Positions 55,364-64,000 of a stretch of 64,000 nucleotides of DNA are shown one piece after another (positions within the stretch are counted from its first letter, which is position 1; every line of letters begins with the position of its first letter). The stretch is from positions 1 to 64,000 of the forward strand of contig NZ_JAOCCU010000009.1 of NCBI RefSeq assembly GCF_029840635.1, read 5' to 3'. This stretch comes from Mitsuaria sp. GD03876. GTDB lineage: Bacteria; Pseudomonadota; Gammaproteobacteria; Burkholderiales; Burkholderiaceae_C. Below the pieces are notes generated by a model. That model did no database searches. It was not told where the DNA came from and worked only from the letters and a program-made list of their open reading frames with translations. A program made the position numbers and the translations under genes.

Positions 55364-58300
55364 CCGACTCCAACGACCTCTCCCAGCGCCGCGCGCGGCT
55401 GTCCGACGCGCAGCTGCAGCTTCTTCAACGTCGGATGGCTGGCGGCGGCGCTGCGTCGGCAAGAAGCGCCGTGGCCGGCGCTGCCGCCGATGTGGATCGG
55501 ATGACGGGCGCGGCGAGCGCCGCGGCCGCCCAGGGCGGGGCGGGCGCGACGGGCGCGATGGGCGCGACGGGCGCGATGGGCGCGACGGGCGCGATGGGCG
55601 CGACGGGCGCGCTGAAGACGCCGGCCTCGCGGCCGCACGACGCGGAGATCGTCCGCGGCCACGACGCCGTCGGCCCGGCCACGGCAGCGCAGCGCGGCCA
55701 GTGGTTCCTGTGGCGCATGAATCCCGACAGCACCGCGTATCACGTGGGCGGCGGGCTGAAGCTGACCGGCGCGCTCGACGCGTCGGCGCTGCGCGTCGCG
55801 ATCGAGCAGGTCATCGCGCGTCACGAGGCGCTGCGGACCGTCTTCGAGACGGCCGACGATGGCGCCTTGTCCCAACGGGTGCTGCCGACGGCGCCGGTCC
55901 ACCTGCCGTGCGTGGACCTTTCGACGACGGAGCTTGCGACGGTCGAAACCGGCGAAAGACGTGACAGGTACGAGGAGCAAGAGGCGCACGAGGAACACGA
56001 GGCACATGAGGCACATGAGGCACATGAGGCGCGCGAGAGACGCGAGGCGCGCGAGGCGCGCCGCCAGCAAGCTGTTCATGACGCCTGCGCCGCGGCCTTC
56101 GACCTCCAGCGCGGGCCGCTGCTGCGCGCGGTGCTGGTGAAGCATTCGCCCGAAGCGCACGAGCTGCTGCTCTGCCTGCATCACGCGGTCTCGGACGCCT
56201 GGTCGGTGGAGCTGATCCTGGCGGAGCTTCCGGCGCTCTACGCCGCGGCGCTGCGCGGAAGCGCGGCGAACCGGCCGCTGCCGGAGATCCGTTTCCTGGA
56301 CTTCGCGAACTGGCAGCGCGCCTGGCTGGACGGACCCGACGGGCAGCGCGAGCTCGCCTGGTGGCGCGAGCGCCTCGGCGAGGACGTCGAGCCGCTGCTG
56401 CTGCCCACCGACCATCCGCGCGGCGGACCGGAAGGCCGCCCGGCCGCGGTCCTGCTGGAACTGCCGTCGACGCTCGCCACCGGCCTGCGCGACGCCGCGC
56501 GCCGTCAGGGCGGCACGCTGTTCATGGCGCTGGCGGCCGCCTGCCACGCGCTGCTGTTCCGCTACACCGGCCAGCCGGCCATCCGCACCGGCCTGCCGGT
56601 CGCGAACCGGAACCGGCCCGAAGTCGCCGGCGTCGTCGGCTTCTTCGTCAACACCGTGGTGCTGCAGAGCGCCGTGTCGTCGCGGATGACGCTGGCCCAG
56701 CTGTTCGCGCAGATGCGGGGGACGGCGCTCGACGCGCTGGCGCATCAGGAACTGCCCTTCGAGCGCCTGGTCGAGGCGCTGAAGCCCTCGCGCGCGGGTG
56801 GGGCCTCGCCGTTGTTCCAGGTGCTGTTCAACCATCTTCGGCTGGATGAGCGCTCGGCGCCCGCCTGGCCGGGCCTCGCCGTGGAACGCGTGGACCTCGG
56901 CGAGCGCAGCGCGCCCTTCGAGCTGACGATCGAGACCGCCGAGCATGCGGACGGTCGCGTCCAGGTGTGGTTCCGCTACGCGAGCGCGCTGTTCGACCGC
57001 GCGACGATCGAGCGGATGGGCGGGCACTACCTCGCGCTGCTGCGCGCGCTGTGCGAGACACCGGATCTCGCGATTGGCGACGTCGTCCTGCCGGATGCCG
57101 AGGAGCGGCGGCAACTCGCGCAGTGGGGCGGGCGCGAGGACCTCGTCGTCACGGACCTGATCCATCAGCGCTTCGAGGCGCATGCGCGCCGGGACCCCGA
57201 GGCCATCGCGCTGGTGCAGGGCGAGCGACGGATGAGTTACGGCGAACTCGACCGCGCGGCGGATCGACTCGCGCATCGGCTGCGCGAGCAAGGCGTCGAC
57301 ATCGAGAGCCGCGTCGGCCTCGCGGTGGAGCGGTCGATCGAGATGGTCGTCGGGATGTTGGCGATCCTGAAGGCCGGAGGCGCGTACGTGCCGCTCGATC
57401 CGGCCTATCCGGCGGACCGGCTGGCGTTCATGGCGCAGGACTGCGGACTCGCGCTGCTGCTGTGCGATGGGGACCATCCGGCGTTGGCCGAGGTGCAGGT
57501 GCCGCGGATCGATCTGCGCGCCGATACCGAGGCGGCGGCACGACCCTCACCCCAACCCTCTCCCGCAAGCGGGAGAGGGAGTCAGTCTTCGCAGGCCCCG
57601 GCCCTGGCCCAGAGCCAGAGACAGAGCCAGGGCCAGGGCCAGGGCCAGGGCCGGGGCCGGGCTCTGCCGTCGCCGAGCGGCGCCCAGCGGCAGGACCAGC
57701 TTGCGTATGTCATCTACACGTCGGGATCGACGGGGCGGCCGAAGGGCGCGCAGCTCACGCATGCGAACGTGGTCCGGCTGCTCGACGCCAGCGACCGTCA
57801 TTTCCACTTCGGTCCGGACGACGTCTGGACGCTGTTCCATTCCTATGCCTTCGACTTCTCGGTGTGGGAACTGTTCGGCGCGCTGTGCACCGGCGGCCGC
57901 GTCGTCGTCGTGCCGCATCTCGTCAGCCGGTCACCGCGCGAGTTCCTCGACCTGCTGCGCGAGCAGCGCGTCACCGTGCTCAACCAGACGCCGTCGGCGT
58001 TCAAGCAGCTGATGCATGTCGCGGCGCAGGACCTCTCCACGGACACCTCGGCGCAGCAGCGAGCTTCAGGGACCTCCGAGGACATGACCGACCCGGCCGG
58101 TCTGTCGTTGCGGTGGGTGATCTTCGGCGGCGAGGCGCTGGAGCCGCGCAGCCTGCGGCCCTGGGCCGAGCGCTTCGGCCTGGCCCGGCCGCGCCTGATC
58201 AACATGTATGGCATCACCGAGACCACGGTGCATGTGAGCCACCGGCCGATCGAGGTCGCCGATCTCGAGGACGGCGGCAGTCCGATGGGCCGCGCGTTGC

Positions 58301-59244
58301 CCGACCTCGGCCTGCAACTGCTGGACAGCGAGCTGCAGCCGGTGCCGATCGGCGTGCCGGGCGAGCTCTTCGTCAGCGGATCCGGCCTGGCGCGTGGCTA
58401 CCTGGGGCGGCCCGGGCTCACGGCCTCCCGCTTCATCGCGGACCCGAACGATCCGTCGGGTGGCAGGCTTTATCGCACCGGCGACCTGGCGCGCTGGCGC
58501 GCCGACGGCGACATCGAGTACCTGGGCCGCATCGACGAGCAAGTCAAGATCCGCGGCTTCCGGATCGAGCTGGGCGAGATCGAGTCCCAGCTGCTCGCGC
58601 AGCCCGGGGTGCGCGAGGCCGCCGTGCTGGTGGACAAGGGCGCGGGCGGGCCGCGCCTCGTGGCGTTCGTCACGGCGAAGCTGCGCGATGGTCGCGATCC
58701 CGACGCCCTCGATCTCCGCGTCCGCGATTCCGGTGCCGGTGCCGGAACTCGCGAGGCTGTCGCCGCGGAGGCGCTCGATGTCGAGACGCTGCGTCGTCAG
58801 ATCGCCGCCTCGCTTCCGGAGCACATGGTGCCCTCGGCGATCGTGGTGCTGGACGCGCTGCCGCTGAACGCCAACGGCAAGCTCGACCGGCGCGCGCTGC
58901 CGATGCCCGAAGCGGGCACCAGCCGCGGCGGCGAGCCGCCCCGCGGCCCGGACGAGATCGCGCTGGCCGCGATCTGGTCGTCCGTGCTGGGCGCCGCCCG
59001 CGTCGGACGCGACGACGACTTCTTCGACCTCGGCGGGCACTCCCTCGCCATCGTGCAGGTGCAGGCGCAGGCCGAGTCGCACTGGGGCGTGGCCCTGCCG
59101 CTGCGCCGCTTCTTCGAACTGCGGACGCTGTCCGCGCTGGCGGCCGAACTGGCCGCGCTGCAGCCGCAGGCGGCGCGGCAAACCGACAAGGACCTCGACG
59201 ACATGGACCGCTTGCTGGGATCGCTGGAGACGCTGGAGTCCTGA
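55360..59244 (+). CDS. NRPS module 2: C-A-PCP with threonine code
   Basis: This 1294-residue synthetase has a C domain (about 100-560; HHAVSDA at 274, so the final Gly of HHxxxDG is Ala), an A domain (about 590-1150) and a PCP (Ser about 1228). The A-domain code reads DFWNIGMVH plus K, the known Thr code, supported by [23 protein letters not shown] and [11 protein letters not shown]-terminal GATGAM repeats (61-85), an acidic EAHE repeat in the C domain and a long low-complexity insert before the A-domain core P-loop are unusual. Start overlaps the PKS stop (ATGA). The end overlaps the next gene by one base. Confidence 0.93.
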   Translation: MTDSNDLSQRRARLSDAQLQLLQRRMAGGGAASARSAVAGAAADVDRMTGAASAAAAQGGAGATGAMGATGAMGATGAMGATGALKTPASRPHDAEIVRGHDAVGPATAAQRGQWFLWRMNPDSTAYHVGGGLKLTGALDASALRVAIEQVIARHEALRTVFETADDGALSQRVLPTAPVHLPCVDLSTTELATVETGERRDRYEEQEAHEEHEAHEAHEAHEARERREAREARRQQAVHDACAAAFDLQRGPLLRAVLVKHSPEAHELLLCLHHAVSDAWSVELILAELPALYAAALRGSAANRPLPEIRFLDFANWQRAWLDGPDGQRELAWWRERLGEDVEPLLLPTDHPRGGPEGRPAAVLLELPSTLATGLRDAARRQGGTLFMALAAACHALLFRYTGQPAIRTGLPVANRNRPEVAGVVGFFVNTVVLQSAVSSRMTLAQLFAQMRGTALDALAHQELPFERLVEALKPSRAGGASPLFQVLFNHLRLDERSAPAWPGLAVERVDLGERSAPFELTIETAEHADGRVQVWFRYASALFDRATIERMGGHYLALLRALCETPDLAIGDVVLPDAEERRQLAQWGGREDLVVTDLIHQRFEAHARRDPEAIALVQGERRMSYGELDRAADRLAHRLREQGVDIESRVGLAVERSIEMVVGMLAILKAGGAYVPLDPAYPADRLAFMAQDCGLALLLCDGDHPALAEVQVPRIDLRADTEAAARPSPQPSPASGRGSQSSQAPALAQSQRQSQGQGQGQGRGRALPSPSGAQRQDQLAYVIYTSGSTGRPKGAQLTHANVVRLLDASDRHFHFGPDDVWTLFHSYAFDFSVWELFGALCTGGRVVVVPHLVSRSPREFLDLLREQRVTVLNQTPSAFKQLMHVAAQDLSTDTSAQQRASGTSEDMTDPAGLSLRWVIFGGEALEPRSLRPWAERFGLARPRLINMYGITETTVHVSHRPIEVADLEDGGSPMGRALPDLGLQLLDSELQPVPIGVPGELFVSGSGLARGYLGRPGLTASRFIADPNDPSGGRLYRTGDLARWRADGDIEYLGRIDEQVKIRGFRIELGEIESQLLAQPGVREAAVLVDKGAGGPRLVAFVTAKLRDGRDPDALDLRVRDSGAGAGTREAVAAEALDVETLRRQIAASLPEHMVPSAIVVLDALPLNANGKLDRRALPMPEAGTSRGGEPPRGPDEIALAAIWSSVLGAARVGRDDDFFDLGGHSLAIVQVQAQAESHWGVALPLRRFFELRTLSALAAELAALQPQAARQTDKDLDDMDRLLGSLETLES
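55543..55614. repeat. 18-bp tandem repeat at the N-terminus of NRPS 2
   Basis: Four copies of GGCGCGACGGGCGCGATG (the last with one change) encode Gly-Ala-Thr-Gly-Ala-Met repeats, a collagen-like glycine-rich tract before the C domain. Confidence 0.9.
55972..56064. repeat. Repeat tract in condensation domain 2
   Basis: Copies of a 9-mer (GAGGCACAT and variants) and 6-mers encode EAHE and EAR/RE repeats between VDLSTTEL and FDLQRGPLL. This is the same loop as the expansions in C domains 1 and 3. Confidence 0.85.
57543..57660. repeat. REP-like hairpin plus hexamer repeat inside the module-2 A domain
   Basis: The element begins with a CCCTCACCCC lead and has an 11-bp stem (57556-57566 with 57569-57579, AA loop) like the intergenic REP elements widespread in Proteobacteria. 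It is followed by CCAGGG and similar hexamers (about 57606-57660). Translated, it gives a Pro/Ser then Gln/Gly-rich stretch just before the A-domain P-loop YTSGSTG, and the frame is kept. Confidence 0.75.
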
Positions 59245-62200
59245 TGGAACAGAAGAAGCGAGACATCGCCGAGCGCTTCGCGCGACTGCCGGCGGACAAG
59301 CAGGTGGCGTTCGTCCGCGCGCTGGACGCGCAGGGCATCGCCTTCGCCGGGCTGCCGATCGTCGCCATGCCCGAGGGGCAGGAGGCGCCGCTGTCCCATG
59401 CGCAGCGGCGGCAGTGGTTCCTGTGGCGGATGGACCCGGCGAGCAGCGCGTATCACGTGGCCGGCGCCGTGGCGCTGGCAGGCAAGCTGGATGTCGATGC
59501 CCTGCGCGCCGCGTTCACCGCGATCGTCGGCCGGCATGAGGCGCTGCGCACGGTGTTCGAAGCGACCGACGATGGATTGGCGCGCCCCGTGGTGCAGCCG
59601 CCCGGGCCGGTCACCGTGGTGGACATCGAGATCGAGGCAAGCCCGACGTCCATCGCCGACGCCAAGTCTGCCGCTGGCACCGCCACTGCCGCTGCCGCTA
59701 GCACTGGCACTGGCACTGGCGCTGGCACTGGCACTGGCACTGGCACGGGTGCGCGGGGCGACGCCGCGCGCGACGATCGCGCCCACGCCGCGCGCGACGC
59801 TCGCGTCGATGCGGCGATCCGCCGCTTCGCCGAGGAGCCGTTCGACCTGACCCGCGGTCCGTTGCTGCGCGTCGGGCTCGCCGACGCCGGCCCGGATCGG
59901 CGCGTGCTGGTGCTCGCGATGCATCACATCGTGTCGGACGGCGCGTCGCTGCAGCTGATCGTCGACGAGTTCGTGCGCGAGTACCGCGCCCGCGTGGGCG
60001 GTCGATCGTCCGACCTGCAAGCGCCCGCGTTGCGCTACGTCGACTACGCCGCCTGGCAGCGCCGCTGGATGGAGGCGGGCGGCAAGGACAGCCAGCTTGC
60101 GTACTGGGTCGAACGTCTCGGTCGCGAGCAGCCGGTGCTGCAGCTCCCCACCGACCATCCGCGCCGCGCCGACGGCCGTTATCGCGCGGCGGTGCACGCG
60201 GTGTCGCTGCCGCGCCCGCTGCTCGACGCCCTGCGCGAGCGCGCCCGGCTAAGCGACGCGACGCCGTTCATGCTGCTGCTGGCCGGCTACCAGGCGCTGC
60301 TGCACCGGCTGACCGGCCAGACCGACCTGCGCGTCGGCGTCCCGGTGGCCAACCGGCACCGGGCGGAAGCGGCCGGGATCGTCGGCCTGTTCGTCAACAC
60401 GCAGGTGCTGCGCGCCGTCGTCGACGGCCGCAGCCGACTCGACGCGCTCATCGCGGCCACGCGCGAGGCGGTCCTCGGCGCGCAAACGCATCAGGACCTG
60501 CCGTTCGAGCATCTCGTCGACGCGCTGCAGCCGGAGCGCAGCCTCACGACCTCGCCGCTGTTCCAGGCGATGTTCAACCACCAGCGCCGTGATCTCGAGG
60601 GCCTGCAATCGCTGCCGGGACTCGCGCTGACCGAGTACCCGCTGGGCGAGCCGAGCGCCCAATTCGAGCTGGTGCTCAACGTCGTGGAGACGCCGGACGG
60701 CGGGGCGACGGCGAGCTTCTCGTATGCCGCCGAGCTCTTCGCGCCCGACAGCATCGCGCGCTTCGCCGGGCACTACCTGCGACTGCTGTCGGCCATCGCC
60801 GAGACGCCCTCGCGGCGCCTCGCCGAGGTCGATCTGCCTGGCGACGCAGAACAAGCGCTGCTGCGCGACTGGGGCGTCAACGTGGCGCGCTACGACGCGC
60901 CGGCTCCCGTGCACGAGCTGTTCGAGACCCACGCCCGCGCGCAGCCCGAGGCCACCGCGCTGATCCTCGGCGACGAGCGCATCGGCTACGACGCGTTGAA
61001 CCGGCGCGCCAATCGCCTCGCGCATCGGCTGATCGCGCTCGGCCTGACGCCGGAGTCGCGCGTCGGCGTCCTGCTGGAGCGGTCGATCGACCTCGTCGTC
61101 GCCGTGCTGGCCGTGTGCAAGGCCGGTGGTGCCTACGTGCCGATGGACCCGGCCTATCCGCCGCAACGCCTGGCCTTCATGGCCGAGGACTGCGGCATCG
61201 CGCTGCTGCTGACGCAGTCGTCGCTGGCCGGCGTGATCGAGGGTGACGTTCGCCGCCTGTTGCTGGACGAGCTTCCGCTCGACGACGGCGTCGACGCCGA
61301 TCCGGCGCTGCCGATCCATGGCGACCAACTGGCCTACGTGATCTACACCTCGGGCTCGACGGGCCGCCCTAAGGGCGTGGCGGTCGCGCACGGGCCGTTC
61401 AGCATGCATTGCCAGGAGACGGCGGTCGTCTACGAGATGGACGCCAACTCGCGCGAACTGCATTTCCTGTCGTTCTCCTTCGACGGCGCGCAGGAGCGGC
61501 TGTTCACCGCGCTGTGCTGCGGCGCGAGCCTGGTGCTGCGCGACGCGGAGCTGTGGTCGCCGGACCGCACCTTGGCCGCGATGCGCGAGCACGCGGTCAC
61601 CAACGCCGGATTCCCCCCGGCCTACCTGCAGGCCGTGGCGGCCGAAGCGCGCCAAGCCGGCGGCGTGCCACCGCTGAAGCTGATCTCGTTCGGTGGCGAG
61701 GCGATGCCGCGCGCGGGAATCGCGCTGGTCGACGAGCAGCTGCGCCCCGATCTGCTGATCAACGGCTACGGCCCGACGGAGACCGTCGTCACGCCGGTGC
61801 TGTGGAAGGCGCGCCGAGGCACGGCCGAGGTGAACTTCGCCTCGGCCTACGCGCCGATCGGCCGCCCGGTGGGCGACCGCACGGCGCGGGTGCTCGACGC
61901 CGACCTGGCGCTGCTGCCGCCGGGCGTGCCGGGCGAGCTGTACCTCGGCGGCGCGGGTGTCGCGCGCGGCTACCTGGGACGCGCCGGCCTGACGGCGGAA
62001 CGCTTCGTCGCCGATCCGTTCGATCCGGCCGGGGGCCGCCTCTACCGCACCGGCGACCGCGTGCGCTGGAACGAGGATGGCCAGCTCGAGTACCTCGGCC
62101 GCATCGACCAGCAGCTCAAGATCCAGGGCTTCCGCATCGAGCCGGGGGAGATCGAGTCGCTGCTGCGCCAGCAGCCCGAGGTCGGCGAGGCCGCGGTGGT

Positions 62201-64000
62201 CGCGGGGCAGGGCGCGTCCGGCGCGCGGTTGCTCGCCTACGTGTCACCGCGCGATGGCCATCGGATCGACGCCACGTTGCTGCGCGCGCGCCTGGCCGCC
62301 AGCCTGCCCGAGCACATGGTGCCCGCGGCGATCGTCGCGCTGGATGTGTTGCCGCGCACGGTGAACGGCAAGCTCGACCGCGAGGCGCTGCCCGAGCCCA
62401 CGCTGGCGGCGACCCGCGCCTACGCCGCGCCGCAAGGCGAGGTCGAGACGGCGCTCGCGGCGATCTGGGCCGAGCTGCTCGGCGCGCCGCGTGTCGGGCG
62501 CCATGACAACTTCTTCGAGCTGGGCGGCGATTCGATCCTCAGCCTGCAGGTCGTGGCGCGCGCCCGCCGGGCGGGCTGGCGTCTGATGCCGCGGCAGCTC
62601 TTCGAGCATCAGAGCATCGCCGAGCTGGCACCCGTTGCCGTGGCGCTCGCGGGCGACGCGGCGGTAGCGCGTCGGGAAGCGAGTGGGGCTGCGCGCGGGA
62701 CCAGCGCGTTCGATGCCGAGGGATCGTGGATGGGCATCCGCGAGGGTGTCGAGGCGGACCAGGGGATGGCCGTCGGCGACGTGCCGTTGCTGCCGATCCA
62801 AGCCGACTTCTTCGCCAGCGCGGTGACGCACCGTCACCACTGGAACCAGGCCGTGCTGTTGCGCAGCGATGCGGCGCTGTCCCAGCCGGCGCTGCAGGAG
62901 GCGCTTGAGGCGCTGCTGGACCAGCACGACGCGCTGCGCCTGCGCTATCGCCAGGACGCGGACGGCCGCTGGACGCAGACCTACGAAGACATGCCGGCAT
63001 CGCAACGCCGGGAACTGCTGTGGTGGCGCCGCGCCGACGACGCACGCGCGCTGACGGTCTTGTGTGACGAGGTTCAGCGCAGCCTTGACCTCGCGCGTGG
63101 TCCGTTGCTGCGCGGGTTGGGCGTGGCGATGGCCGACGGCTCGTGGCGTCTGCTGCTGGTCGTCCATCACCTCGTCGTCGACGGCGTGTCCTGGCGCGTG
63201 TTGCTCGAGGACCTGCAGGCGGCCCACGCGCAACGTCTTGCCGGACAACCCTGCGCGCTGCCGCCGAAGACCGCGAGCCTGCAGGAATGGGCGAACGCGC
63301 TCCAGCGCCGTGCCGAGGACCCTGCGGCACATGCGGAACTCGACCACTGGCGCGCGCTGATCGGCATGCCGGTGGCGTTGCCCTGCGAGCGCCCCAACGG
63401 CCCGCGCGCGCTGTCCGCAATCGACACCGTCGAGCTGCGCCTGGACGCCGCGACGACCGAGGCGCTGCTCAAGCGCGCGCCCGCGGCCTACCGCACGCAG
63501 GTCAACGACCTGCTGCTGACCGCGCTCGGCCGCGCCCTGTGCGCCTGGAGCGGCCATGAGCGCCTGCTGATCGATCTCGAAGGCCACGGGCGCGAGGACT
63601 GGGGCGACGCGCCTGATGTCTCGCGCACCGTCGGCTGGTTCACCAGCCTGTTCCCCGTCGCGATCGACGCGTCGGGCGACGCCGGCGCCGCGCTGAAGCG
63701 GGTCAAGGAGACGCTTCGCCGCGTTCCGTTGCGCGGTCTCGGCTTCGGCGTGCTGCGTCACCTCGGCGGCGACGCGCAGCGCGCGGCGCTGGCCGAGGTG
63801 CCTCGCCCGCAGGTCGTCTTCAACTACCTGGGCCAGGTCGACAGCGGCTTCGACGCCGGCGCCTGGCGCGTCGCGACCGAAAGCGCCGGCGCGCCGATGG
63901 ACGAGACCGCCGACCAGTCGCACGAGTTCGCGATCAACGGCCAGGTGCTGGACGGCGCGCTGACGCTGCGCGTCGGCTACAGCCGCGAGCGTCACGACGC
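59244..64000 (+). CDS. NRPS module 3: C-A-PCP-E (3' end outside window)
   Basis: The first 1585 residues are visible. The C domain (about 45-500, HHIVSDG at 227), A domain (about 530-1060, [11 protein letters not shown] near 699), PCP (Ser about 1096 in GGDSIL) and an epimerisation domain (about 1170 onward; HHLVVDGVSWR at 1307) are in order. The A-domain code by eye is DGEASGGVT plus K, identical to module 1, so the same or a similar residue, here epimerised to D. The N-terminal [19 protein letters not shown] is a docking-like helix. The frame is open at the window edge; more modules and a terminal thioesterase are expected beyond. Confidence 0.93.
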   Translation, partial: MEQKKRDIAERFARLPADKQVAFVRALDAQGIAFAGLPIVAMPEGQEAPLSHAQRRQWFLWRMDPASSAYHVAGAVALAGKLDVDALRAAFTAIVGRHEALRTVFEATDDGLARPVVQPPGPVTVVDIEIEASPTSIADAKSAAGTATAAAASTGTGTGAGTGTGTGTGARGDAARDDRAHAARDARVDAAIRRFAEEPFDLTRGPLLRVGLADAGPDRRVLVLAMHHIVSDGASLQLIVDEFVREYRARVGGRSSDLQAPALRYVDYAAWQRRWMEAGGKDSQLAYWVERLGREQPVLQLPTDHPRRADGRYRAAVHAVSLPRPLLDALRERARLSDATPFMLLLAGYQALLHRLTGQTDLRVGVPVANRHRAEAAGIVGLFVNTQVLRAVVDGRSRLDALIAATREAVLGAQTHQDLPFEHLVDALQPERSLTTSPLFQAMFNHQRRDLEGLQSLPGLALTEYPLGEPSAQFELVLNVVETPDGGATASFSYAAELFAPDSIARFAGHYLRLLSAIAETPSRRLAEVDLPGDAEQALLRDWGVNVARYDAPAPVHELFETHARAQPEATALILGDERIGYDALNRRANRLAHRLIALGLTPESRVGVLLERSIDLVVAVLAVCKAGGAYVPMDPAYPPQRLAFMAEDCGIALLLTQSSLAGVIEGDVRRLLLDELPLDDGVDADPALPIHGDQLAYVIYTSGSTGRPKGVAVAHGPFSMHCQETAVVYEMDANSRELHFLSFSFDGAQERLFTALCCGASLVLRDAELWSPDRTLAAMREHAVTNAGFPPAYLQAVAAEARQAGGVPPLKLISFGGEAMPRAGIALVDEQLRPDLLINGYGPTETVVTPVLWKARRGTAEVNFASAYAPIGRPVGDRTARVLDADLALLPPGVPGELYLGGAGVARGYLGRAGLTAERFVADPFDPAGGRLYRTGDRVRWNEDGQLEYLGRIDQQLKIQGFRIEPGEIESLLRQQPEVGEAAVVAGQGASGARLLAYVSPRDGHRIDATLLRARLAASLPEHMVPAAIVALDVLPRTVNGKLDREALPEPTLAATRAYAAPQGEVETALAAIWAELLGAPRVGRHDNFFELGGDSILSLQVVARARRAGWRLMPRQLFEHQSIAELAPVAVALAGDAAVARREASGAARGTSAFDAEGSWMGIREGVEADQGMAVGDVPLLPIQADFFASAVTHRHHWNQAVLLRSDAALSQPALQEALEALLDQHDALRLRYRQDADGRWTQTYEDMPASQRRELLWWRRADDARALTVLCDEVQRSLDLARGPLLRGLGVAMADGSWRLLLVVHHLVVDGVSWRVLLEDLQAAHAQRLAGQPCALPPKTASLQEWANALQRRAEDPAAHAELDHWRALIGMPVALPCERPNGPRALSAIDTVELRLDAATTEALLKRAPAAYRTQVNDLLLTALGRALCAWSGHERLLIDLEGHGREDWGDAPDVSRTVGWFTSLFPVAIDASGDAGAALKRVKETLRRVPLRGLGFGVLRHLGGDAQRAALAEVPRPQVVFNYLGQVDSGFDAGAWRVATESAGAPMDETADQSHEFAINGQVLDGALTLRVGYSRERHD
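59694..59751. repeat. GGCACT microsatellite in condensation domain 3
   Basis: A run of GGCACT hexamers with one GGCGCT encodes a Gly-Thr repeat. It sits between TVVDIEIE and EPFDLTRGP, the loop also expanded in C domains 1 and 2. The unit is the same as in C domain 1. Confidence 0.85.

Overview
The window is about 70% GC, densely coded, and reads as a Burkholderiales chromosome. The block metK / lpxL - dapF - DUF484 - xerC is a typical betaproteobacterial arrangement, and the gene families and codon bias fit a Comamonadaceae or Sphaerotilaceae relative (Roseateles/Mitsuaria/Leptothrix/Variovorax-like). The genus is inference. I saw no rRNA, tRNA, CRISPR array, intact insertion sequence or prophage.

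Region 1 (1-18.7 kb) is mostly core genome. It holds the end of an unidentified gene, two tandem AraC regulators divergent from an aldo/keto reductase, a YcaQ-type DNA glycosylase, two tandem response-regulator diguanylate cyclases, metK divergent from lpxL-dapF-DUF484-xerC, a large exported barrel-like protein, an AAA ATPase whose start lies in a cluster of TTATCG/CGATAA repeats, rlmI, an Lrp/AsnC regulator with phased operator-like half-sites, and glmS.

Region 2 (18.8-27.5 kb) is one co-directional minus-strand unit. In transcription order it is DUF4331 protein, small lipoprotein, repeat-rich exported protein, HupE/UreJ-like membrane protein, TonB-dependent receptor, DUF3455 lipoprotein, ECF sigma factor and RskA-type anti-sigma factor. 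Three copies of the same promoter-like element (CATCCAA, then 14 bases, then CGTA) precede the DUF4331 gene, the DUF3455 gene and the sigma gene. This looks like a self-contained, autoregulated envelope or uptake system of unknown substrate, and it is the best candidate here for an undescribed system.

Region 3 (27.7-38.5 kb) is accessory. It has a capsule-type glycosyltransferase, a gene-poor stretch with a decayed fragment of glmS, two orphan genes, a LysR regulator divergent from an NADP-oxidoreductase-like gene and a short-chain dehydrogenase, an orphan receiver protein, DUF1330 and GlcG/HbpS-like genes, and a trio of porin, small phosphate-binding-like protein and chemotaxis receptor.

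Region 4 (38.5-64 kb) is iron acquisition. A DUF3649-PepSY-DUF3325 membrane operon and a FecI-like sigma gene diverge from a Fur-box-like site. Downstream of the sigma gene run a FecR N-domain-only protein, MbtH, a type II thioesterase, a phosphopantetheinyl transferase, a SyrP-like Asp beta-hydroxylase candidate, and an assembly line: NRPS (FAAL-ACP-C-A-PCP), PKS (KS-AT-KR-ACP), NRPS (C-A-PCP, Thr code) and NRPS (C-A-PCP-E, cut by the window edge). The layout matches amphiphilic, photoreactive lipopeptide siderophores of Burkholderiales (cupriachelin, taiwachelin, variochelin group). The megasynthases carry simple-sequence expansions, including three unrelated ones in the same loop of all three condensation domains.
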